64,000 nt of DNA from JBGVMW01 sp045125095 (GTDB lineage Bacteria > Bacillota > Clostridia > Lachnospirales > Lachnospiraceae). The position numbers and the translations under genes are program-made. The stretch lies in the NCBI GenBank assembly GCA_045125095.1, contig JBGVMW010000037.1:1-64000 (forward strand), read 5' to 3'. Positions 57,900 through 64,000 of this stretch are shown here, in pieces. The notes beneath the pieces were generated by a model. It was not told the DNA's origin, searched no databases, and was given only the letters and a program-made list of their open reading frames with translations. The stretch's first letter is position 1. Each line of letters opens with the position of its first letter.

Positions 57900-59525
57900 T
57901 TATGAGCGGCGTGGTTTCCTGCATTCTTCCGGAAGACTTTCTGACCATGGCATTAAGTAATCCAGTTTTGCAGGATCTATATTTCCTTTTTCGTCACAGT
58001 GTTTTGGCAACTCTGTGAGTATATATCTGAAGTAATAATACGGACGAAGGTTATGCAACTTTGCGGTTTCCGAAATACTATAAACCAGTGCACTTGAATG
58101 GGCTCCGTTCGCAGTGTTATGGAACATCCAGTTCTTCTTGCCAAGACAAAATGTTCGGATGGCACGTTCTGAAGCAGAATTATCAATCGGAACATCCGGA
58201 TTATCAAGAAATACTTTTAGGTATTTTTCCTGATTCAGACTGTATTTCAGTCCATCGGCTGTTTTGCCTTTTGGAAGTACCGTTGTATCGGAGAGTATTT
58301 CTTTTGCCCACGCAAAATAATCCTCAACAAGCGGTTTGATAATCATCTGTCGCTTTTGAAGACGTTCCTGAGGTGGTAAGTCTTTTAATTTACCATCTTC
58401 TTCATAGAACCTTGCAATCCGTTCCAGAGCCTGATGTGCAATAGAGTTCTTCAATGTAGCCGGATTACTTTTATCAGCTGCCTTGATTGCATCGGCATAA
58501 TCGCGTCTTGCATGTGCCCAGCAATTCGCATTTGTAACATCTGGCAACTTTTTGTCAACCAGATGATACTGACTGAGACCATCCGTAACAAGGACTCCCT
58601 TGTAGTCTTTGTAGAATTCCAGAGGGATATGATGATCACGTCCTTTCTGGTATTCATAGATTACAATGGGGCGTTCCGTGTACAGCTCACCGGAGCGATG
58701 TACCCACATGTAACACTTAGTATTGGGATGGTCGCTGTCTTCAATGACCTGAGTCGGCGTTTCGTCTGACTGGGTAACTGGCAACTTCAACAGTTCCTGC
58801 TTCATTCGTTCTACAAAAGGAGCAAAATACTTATCCGCACATTTGACGATCCAGTTCGACATCGTTTGTTTTGAAATATTTACACCATTTCTTTCAAACT
58901 CCTGTGCAACACGGTTAAGTGCTGAAGAATTGACATATTTGACATTTAAGATAGAAGCCAATAATGATGGTGTAACGATACTGTTTCGAAGCAGATCCTT
59001 TGGTCTTTGACCTCTTAAGAATTCATCCTGGTGGTCACCGTCTGTGCCGACATAAACTTCTACGGTATGCAGTTCCACTGTCCAGGATTCCGGTTCGTGC
59101 CTGAGACGCTTGTATGTTTCATCCGGCATTTTTCTCCAGTTTCCTTTTCCGAAGAATGCATCCAGTTCTTCTTCGGAAACGCTATGGGTAGGTATTACAT
59201 CAACCGGGAACTCTTTCAGATCCAGCTCTCGTTTGCCTTTGATTTTCTTTTTACGGCAAGGAATCATCTCATCTGCTTCCGGTTCCGAAAGAGAGTCATC
59301 GTACATGGCATCCGCTTCATCAAAGAACGACATCTGTCCTTCGAGAACGCTCAGCTTTTCGGAGTGTTTACCAAAACGGTAACTGTTTGCAAGACGTACC
59401 TGTTCGATTAACTTCTCGATGTTGTCATTCAGCGTATCGAGCTGTCCCTGCATCGTGAGTACTATGGTAATGAGTTCCTCGCGGCTTAAGTTATTCAGTT
59501 CACCCAGTGTATGTTTCTGACTCAT
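57900..59525 (-). CDS. tnpC: IS66 transposase (TnpC)
   Basis: 541 aa. The N-terminal coiled coil (MQGQLDTLNDNIEKLIEQVR) precedes the zinc-binding-like and DDE regions; QSDETPTQV, VLVTDGLSQYH and PIDNSASERAIRTFCLGKKNW hold the catalytic D, D and E. Full length for IS66 TnpC. Read leftward as the last gene of the transposon operon, 268 bp after tnpB; that gap shows no ORF of note. Confidence 0.93.
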   Translation of the reverse strand: MSQKHTLGELNNLSREELITIVLTMQGQLDTLNDNIEKLIEQVRLANSYRFGKHSEKLSVLEGQMSFFDEADAMYDDSLSEPEADEMIPCRKKKIKGKRELDLKEFPVDVIPTHSVSEEELDAFFGKGNWRKMPDETYKRLRHEPESWTVELHTVEVYVGTDGDHQDEFLRGQRPKDLLRNSIVTPSLLASILNVKYVNSSALNRVAQEFERNGVNISKQTMSNWIVKCADKYFAPFVERMKQELLKLPVTQSDETPTQVIEDSDHPNTKCYMWVHRSGELYTERPIVIYEYQKGRDHHIPLEFYKDYKGVLVTDGLSQYHLVDKKLPDVTNANCWAHARRDYADAIKAADKSNPATLKNSIAHQALERIARFYEEDGKLKDLPPQERLQKRQMIIKPLVEDYFAWAKEILSDTTVLPKGKTADGLKYSLNQEKYLKVFLDNPDVPIDNSASERAIRTFCLGKKNWMFHNTANGAHSSALVYSISETAKLHNLRPYYYFRYILTELPKHCDEKGNIDPAKLDYLMPWSESLPEECRKPRRS

Positions 59526-59793
59526 CTGAAAGCTCCTTTACTGATTACCATTATACAGTAAAGTACGAAAATAAGCCAATTAGAAGGATTTCTGTTTTCG
59601 TCATTTTGCCTATGACTCAGGTGGTGTATATAACGCATATACAACAAGGAAATATAGAGTTTTCAAGGTTCAAAAATATATTTATATCACCCGTATGCCG
59701 CCTTGAGATGCCTTATCACAGACTCTGCCTAAGCACATAAGCGAAATATATGCAGAAAAAATACCGGCAAAAAAATCTCTGTTTTGCACAAAA

Positions 59794-60156
59794 CTAAAAT
59801 ACCTTTTGAGGATTGACCTCTCTTATTTTAGGCCGGACAGGATTCAATCCCATCATAAGCATTTCGTACTGCTCACGGGAAAGCTGCATTGCTTCCTCCG
59901 GAGTACGAGGCCATGAGAAGGAGCCGTCTTCCAATCTCTTGTATAAAAGCAAAAATCCATTGCCCTCCCACAAGAGCCCTTTGATCCGGTCTCCGCGTCC
60001 GCCACAGAAAAGAAAGAGTACATTTTTCTCAAACGGATTCATATCGTACTTTGTACCGATTAGTTGTGCGAGGCCATCGATTCCCTTTCGAAGATCCGTT
60101 CTTCCACAGGCAATGATAATCTTCGAAACGCCGGCTGCTTCAGCGAGCATGACCAA
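59794..60156 (-). CDS. tnpB: IS66 accessory protein TnpB
   Basis: 120 aa with the IS66 Orf2 hallmarks: IIACGRTDLRKGIDGLAQLI, FLFCGGRGDRIKGLLWEGNG and RPKIREVNP. Overlaps tnpA by 17 bp, as is usual in IS66. Needed for transposition; molecular role unclear. Confidence 0.93.
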   Translation of the reverse strand: MVMLAEAAGVSKIIIACGRTDLRKGIDGLAQLIGTKYDMNPFEKNVLFLFCGGRGDRIKGLLWEGNGFLLLYKRLEDGSFSWPRTPEEAMQLSREQYEMLMMGLNPVRPKIREVNPQKVF

Positions 60157-60532
60157 TTACCTCGAACAGCTTATCAAGTAACAAATCGGATGCGGTGTTT
60201 GAAACACCAATGAGTATGGATCCGGTCTGTATGGTAATATCCGGGCGAAATCCATTTTCACTTGGTGAAATGGAATTCATAGCCGGTAGCGGAACTTCTG
60301 CAAAAGCAACTTCGCTACGCATCGTTTTCACGCATGCTGTATTAGATGAAGTTGTTGTTGCAAGCTCATAAGTTTCCTGACGTATTCTTTTGAGCCAATG
60401 ATAGTAAGTCTGTTCGCAAATGTTATTCTCATCAAGCCACTGCTTGGCGGTCATGCCTTCTGGTCTTTGCAGGCATTGATTGATGATATTTTTCCAATAC
60501 TGTTTGCGAACCTCGTGTGTACACTTGTCCAT
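60140..60532 (-). CDS. tnpA: IS66 accessory protein TnpA
   Basis: 130 aa. The N-terminal HTH (YWKNIINQCLQRPEGMTAKQ, ENNICEQTYYHWLKRIRQ) is the usual IS66 Orf1 DNA-binding domain; it probably recognises the ends. First gene of the IS operon. Confidence 0.9.
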   Translation of the reverse strand: MDKCTHEVRKQYWKNIINQCLQRPEGMTAKQWLDENNICEQTYYHWLKRIRQETYELATTTSSNTACVKTMRSEVAFAEVPLPAMNSISPSENGFRPDITIQTGSILIGVSNTASDLLLDKLFEVIGHAR

Positions 60533-60645
60533 TTGATTAGCCTCCTATAAAAACTACAAAAACTCCAAAGAGTTTTTAGATTTTTTATAGTATGGCACAA
60601 AGTCAAGCTTGAGTTAAGGCGAGTGGTTTGACGTTTACGATTAAG

Positions 60646-60680
60646 TCTCCAGAAAGATAAAAATTTCTGGAGATTTTTTT
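60646..60680 (+). terminator. Rho-independent terminator, right copy of the duplicated sequence
   Basis: TCTCCAGAAA (60646-60655) pairs with TTTCTGGAGA (60664-60673), followed by seven T. Near-copy of 45673-45706; both share TAAAAATTTCTGGAGATTTT. Confidence 0.8.
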
Positions 60681-60687
60681 GTGCCCA

Positions 60688-60720
60688 TTTAGTAATGAGA
60701 ATTTTTTCAACCCAAATGTA
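60688..60720 (+). repeat. 33-bp backbone repeat, copy 5
   Basis: TTTAGTAAT, GAGAAT, then TTTTTCAACCCAAATGT. It lies between the terminator and the resumed transfer operon. Confidence 0.85.
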
Positions 60721-60805
60721 TTGTGAAGGCAGCGAGGAACTGATGGAGCAACAAGCATTGGAACCAAGCCAAATTCAAATACGGCAAGGAAAGGAGAAAA
60801 AGTTC

Positions 60806-61027
60806 ATGAGAAATGTAATCACGAAACTTGATATGGCAGTTTTGAAGGCAAAGACAGCACTTATGCAGAAGAAAGAAGCAAGCGACCAGCTCATCGTAAT
60901 GTTCATCATTATCGCAGTAGCAGCCGGAATCGCAGGACTTCTCTACATTTTCGCAACAGGAACCTTGCTTCCAAACTTCCAGACCAAGCTCACAAACTTG
61001 ATCAATAACTGGTTCAATCATTCATAA
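60806..61027 (+). CDS. Small pilin-like membrane protein
   Basis: ATG 60806 follows AAAGGAG at the right spacing; an alternative ATG at 60743 (GAGGA upstream) would add 21 polar residues. 73 aa: a basic N-terminus (MRNVITKLDMAVLKAKTALM) precedes one hydrophobic helix (QLIVMFIIIAVAAGIAGLLY) and a polar tail. This is the build of Flp-type or Gram-positive T4SS small subunits. A substrate for the prepilin peptidase at 40477 is possible. It lies 9 bp before the next gene. Confidence 0.6.
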   Translation: MRNVITKLDMAVLKAKTALMQKKEASDQLIVMFIIIAVAAGIAGLLYIFATGTLLPNFQTKLTNLINNWFNHS

Positions 61028-61036
61028 GGAGGTTGT

Positions 61037-62041
61037 ATGAACGCAGGAGAACGAGCCATCGTCAAAGAAGAAAGACGATTGGAAAAAGAAAGAAAGCGTC
61101 GCATCGAACTGGCAAACAGAATGCTCATCCCGGTGGGTGGAAAAACCCTTGAAAGTATAGGTTTAATCGCCATTGATCCAAGCGGAGTATTTCGCTTTAT
61201 GGGAAACAGATGGCTAAAAATCTATGAGATTTGTGGAGTAAATGAGAAGCTGGTTGATGCAATAGCAGATGTTTCTGGTCGTGTCCGCATCACCTTCTAT
61301 ATTAGTGAAAATGGCAGGGAAACCTGCCATCTCACACTAATTGAACAAGGGGAGGTTTATGAGGAAGTTCGACAGAAATCGACAGAGGATGAAGCTGTGC
61401 TTCAAAAAGTGTGCAGTATGCATCCACTTAGTGTAGATGAAGCAATGAATCACATTGCTAGTAATTTTTATAAGGATATTCGATTTTCCTATGCATCCTT
61501 TGTAAGAGGGAAAAAGGATTGGAAGAAGGAGTGCTTTTTAGAGGTTAGGGAAGACGCTACTGGTTTTGAGGCAGGAAGACTCTTTGGAGAAAGTTTATCC
61601 GCTCTTCACTTTCCTATGGAAATGAAAGAGGGATTACTTAAGGATTTAAAATCGCTTGGCTGTCCATTGTATTTTGCTGTAGATATGAATTCTTTAACAG
61701 AAGAGGAACAGGAAGATTTTAGGAGAGCACTTGAAAAGAAATATAACAGAAGACTTATGACTACAGAGACTGGGGATTATATCAATCAATCCTTATCCAT
61801 CATTCTTTTGTGTGATTCGAAAGATGCAAGGAAGATTGTAGAAGAGACATTGATCTCAATCTTTCTTAAATACGGAGCCACTATTGCTCCGAGTTTTCAT
61901 AATCAGCAGAGGTTAATGGAAAGCTGTATGAGTCTAGGTCTGTTAGAGAGTGGGCTCATCAGAAATACCAAAAGTAACGCAGCGAAAGCACTATTAGGAA
62001 GGGAAGGTGAGGCAGATGGAGATGCCAAAGTCGAAATATGA
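61037..62041 (+). CDS. Transfer-operon protein of unknown function, 334 aa
   Basis: AAGGAGGTTGT precedes the ATG. Soluble; a strongly charged N-terminus (VKEERRLEKERKRRIEL) precedes a mixed alpha/beta domain (CHLTLIEQGEVYEEVRQ, LHFPMEMKEGLLKDLKSLG). Its end overlaps the VirB4 start by 26 bp. No family is recognised; position suggests a VirB4 partner. Confidence 0.65.
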   Translation: MNAGERAIVKEERRLEKERKRRIELANRMLIPVGGKTLESIGLIAIDPSGVFRFMGNRWLKIYEICGVNEKLVDAIADVSGRVRITFYISENGRETCHLTLIEQGEVYEEVRQKSTEDEAVLQKVCSMHPLSVDEAMNHIASNFYKDIRFSYASFVRGKKDWKKECFLEVREDATGFEAGRLFGESLSALHFPMEMKEGLLKDLKSLGCPLYFAVDMNSLTEEEQEDFRRALEKKYNRRLMTTETGDYINQSLSIILLCDSKDARKIVEETLISIFLKYGATIAPSFHNQQRLMESCMSLGLLESGLIRNTKSNAAKALLGREGEADGDAKVEI

Positions 62042-64000
62042 TCAGACCAAGGTAAATGATACACCAAGAGTTGTGGAACTTGCTTCGGTTCAGGATGTGT
62101 TTTCCATTGTGAGCATAGAAGAGTCTGGCATTTTCGAATTGCCGGATAAACGATTTTCAAAGCTGTATGCACTTAGCGATATTAATTTTGCTGGGGTGAC
62201 AGATGAAGAACAGAAAGGTATCATTATCAATTTTTCAAAAGTGTTAAAGGCGATGCCATGCAGATTTTCTTATACTGTGGCAAACGAGAGAGTGGATGAA
62301 AGACAGTTTCATGAGAAGGTACTGTATCGCATGAAAAATGATAAGTACGATACCTTGCGTAAGTCCTATAACAAAGTGATTGCAGATAAGGTAAGTGATG
62401 CAAAGCAGGGGCTGTATCAGACGATTTATCTGACGCTCACGATTAAGGCGGATGATATGGCAGATGCCAAGAGCACCTTTTCTTCTATGGAGAGTGCAAT
62501 CCGGTCTGCATTTGTAGGAATCGGAATCAATGGCATACAGGGTTCTGTTATGAGAAGTGTTGGAATCAATGAGAGAATGCAGCTTCTATATAACTTAACT
62601 CATGTAGGAATTGATAGTAATTATAAATTCAATTTTGAAGATGAGATAAGGGCGAGACATGACTGGATCAATATTATTTCTCCTGCAGCCATTTGTTTTG
62701 AGAATGAGTGTTTTAGAATCAATGGTCAGGTTGGAAAAGTGTACTTTGTAGAGGAATTTCCCAAAAGCTTGGAGAGTGATATTGTTGCGGCGCTTATCAA
62801 GATTAACTGTACCAGCTTTATTACAGTAGCAAATGAGCTTTTGGATATCTCCGGTTTTAAGCAAGAGATAGCAAGGAAGTATATGGCTGTTGGTATGAAG
62901 ATCGAAAATGAGAAGCAAAGAAACCGTAACAATAATGACTATTTAGCAGATGCATCCACAAAGCTGTTGAATGAAAAAGATAAGCTGGATGCCTTTTCGA
63001 AAGCCCTTGATACGGATGATGACCATTATTTCAACAGTACAATGCTTATTTTTATCCAGGCAAAAGATGATGCAGAGCTTGCACAGATTGAAGAGAAGCT
63101 GATGAATGCAGCATCGCTTAAATCTATTAAGCTTAAGAGTTGTTTTGGAAAGCAAAGGCAGGCACTTAATTCTGTACTCCCACTTGGAATACAGGAGTTT
63201 AAGCGAGTGGTGAATCTGTCTAGTTCCTGTCTTGCAATGCTGATGCCGTTTAAGACACAGGAATTAAATGATGAGAATGGCATTTATTATGGAATCAATC
63301 AGCTTTCTCAAAATGCAATCTTTGCTGATAAGAAAAAGCTAAAAAACCATAATGGTCTGATTCTCGGACAGAGCGGGTCCGGAAAGTCGGTGTTTGCTAA
63401 GTCAGAGATTATTAGTACCTTTACCAATTATGATGAGGACCAGATTATTATCATCGATCCACAGTCTGAATATGGAAGTCTTGCGGGTGTCACAGATGGA
63501 ACGGTGATTTCTTTTGACAGTTCCAAGGAATTTTATCTTAATCCAATGGATGTGGATTTTGAGGGGGCTGACTATGGAAGACTGCAGGAGATTGTGGCAG
63601 AAAAGGCAGACTTTATTCTGACATTGTTATCTAGCTGCCTTAAAAGAGATATTTTATCGGAAGAGCAGGGGGTGATTGATAAGGTCATTGACAGAGTTTA
63701 TTTCGAGAACTATGCCATGAGAAAAAGGCTAAATGGTTTTGGGGAAAGTACATCCGAGTTTGATATTCCGGCTTATATGAGAACGGAAACAAAGGGACTT
63801 CTTAAGGCAACCGAGCTTAGTAATGAAGAGCAGATTAGAGCCTATTCCCCAACCTTACAGGATATCTATCAGGGACTAAAAGATTATGGAAATGAGATTG
63901 GGACACACCTTGCAGCTGCAATGGAAATCTTTGTAAATGGTTCGCTGAATCTGTTTAATCACAGGACAAATGTGGATTTGAGCAATCGATTCATTGTGTT
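62016..64000 (+). CDS. virB4: VirB4-type conjugative ATPase, 3' end outside the window
   Basis: Open from ATG 62016 (GGGAAGGTGAGGCAG upstream) to the window edge, at least 661 residues. The N-terminal ~330 residues (DVFSIVSIEESGIFELPDKR) are the VirB4 N-domain. The P-loop GLILGQSGSGKSVFAKSE is at ~445-462, followed by IIIIDPQSEYGSLAG (~475-490). This is the TraE/VirB4 pattern. VirB4 energises T4SS assembly and is the signature of a self-transmissible element. Missing end: Walker B and the C-terminus. Confidence 0.92.
   Translation, partial: MEMPKSKYDQTKVNDTPRVVELASVQDVFSIVSIEESGIFELPDKRFSKLYALSDINFAGVTDEEQKGIIINFSKVLKAMPCRFSYTVANERVDERQFHEKVLYRMKNDKYDTLRKSYNKVIADKVSDAKQGLYQTIYLTLTIKADDMADAKSTFSSMESAIRSAFVGIGINGIQGSVMRSVGINERMQLLYNLTHVGIDSNYKFNFEDEIRARHDWINIISPAAICFENECFRINGQVGKVYFVEEFPKSLESDIVAALIKINCTSFITVANELLDISGFKQEIARKYMAVGMKIENEKQRNRNNNDYLADASTKLLNEKDKLDAFSKALDTDDDHYFNSTMLIFIQAKDDAELAQIEEKLMNAASLKSIKLKSCFGKQRQALNSVLPLGIQEFKRVVNLSSSCLAMLMPFKTQELNDENGIYYGINQLSQNAIFADKKKLKNHNGLILGQSGSGKSVFAKSEIISTFTNYDEDQIIIIDPQSEYGSLAGVTDGTVISFDSSKEFYLNPMDVDFEGADYGRLQEIVAEKADFILTLLSSCLKRDILSEEQGVIDKVIDRVYFENYAMRKRLNGFGESTSEFDIPAYMRTETKGLLKATELSNEEQIRAYSPTLQDIYQGLKDYGNEIGTHLAAAMEIFVNGSLNLFNHRTNVDLSNRFIV

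Larger units (their letters stand above)
57854..60638 (-). mobile_element. IS66-family insertion sequence, complete, with 8-bp target duplication
   Basis: 2785 bp. Terminal inverted repeats begin GTAAACGTCAAACCA on both ends (57854 onward, and the complement ending at 60638); about 20 of 22 outer bases match. The flanks carry GATTAAGT at 57846-57853 and 60639-60646, the 8-bp duplication typical of IS66. It encodes the three-gene set tnpA, tnpB and tnpC on the minus strand. It looks recent and intact, with base composition visibly richer in G+C than its surroundings. Confidence 0.93.

Noticed and set aside
58061..59740. Several plus-strand frames across the IS66 transposase region
   Set aside because: Antisense shadows of tnpC with poor starts; the minus-strand products match IS66 proteins.
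1..64000. CRISPR array, tRNA or rRNA genes
   Set aside because: No regularly spaced 25-40 bp repeats, no cloverleaf and no rRNA-like sequence were seen. The 33-bp repeats are kilobases apart and lie in operon leaders.

Overview
The window is AT-rich, low-GC Gram-positive DNA. Strong AGGAGG ribosome-binding sites, dense 1-14 bp gene overlaps, SpoVG-family genes, a RepA_N-type initiator and a Firmicutes-style VirB4/CpaF/relaxase set all point to a gut Clostridia host, most likely Lachnospiraceae. The species is inference. Almost everything here is accessory DNA: one large conjugative element (integrative element or plasmid) loaded with cargo. No housekeeping genes, tRNAs, rRNAs or CRISPR arrays were seen.

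Layout. (1) 1-5.1 kb: a lipoprotein and a run of small element genes including a DUF262 protein, a DUF3846-like protein and a DUF4314-like protein. (2) 5.1-14.8 kb: a restriction island with a 627-aa protein resembling a degenerate D12-class DNA methylase, a second DUF262 protein, a 101-aa protein and a complete type III restriction-modification pair (mod/res). Two similar GTCGT-rich structured sequences bound it. (3) 14.9-22.3 kb: a catalytic-domain-only tyrosine recombinase, then two tandem paralogous modules (excisionase-like HTH, integrase, MobC-like protein). The second runs into parA, parB and a replication initiator. (4) 22.3-32.1 kb: defence-type cargo with its own promoter and HTH regulator: NurA-like nuclease, HerA-like ATPase, Hsp90/MutL-type ATPase and radical SAM enzyme, followed by an AbiH-like protein and a DUF1016 nuclease. 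(5) 32.1-45.7 kb: the transfer region, with a 130-nt hairpin, a candidate oriT (inverted repeat plus a TATCCTG nic-like site), a MobC-like protein, an ArdC-like antirestriction protein, two SpoVG proteins, a relaxase, a CpaF-type ATPase, a prepilin peptidase and a large secreted surface protein. (6) 45.7-57.8 kb: a second cargo island. A c-di-GMP-I riboswitch with a terminator leads into an HTH gene, a WYL regulator, four tandem GTPase-like genes, two twin single-span microproteins, a 1106-aa HerA-type ATPase and two effector-like proteins (HNH nuclease, zinc metallopeptidase) that share an N-terminal motif, each followed by a small immunity-like gene. (7) 57.85-60.64 kb: an intact IS66-family element with an 8-bp target duplication. 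(8) 60.7-64 kb: the transfer operon resumes with a pilin-like peptide, a 334-aa protein and a VirB4 ATPase cut by the window edge.

How it fits together. Regions 3, 5 and 8 form the backbone (integration, partition, replication, transfer). They are tied together by a 33-bp repeat that occurs five times, each time just upstream of a backbone operon and never in the cargo. Regions 2, 4 and 6 are cargo. The strongest candidate for an undescribed system is region 6, a GTPase/HerA/effector locus apparently under cyclic-di-GMP control. The NurA-HerA-GHKL-radical SAM cassette in region 4 comes second. Families were recognised by eye from motifs; no database search was run.
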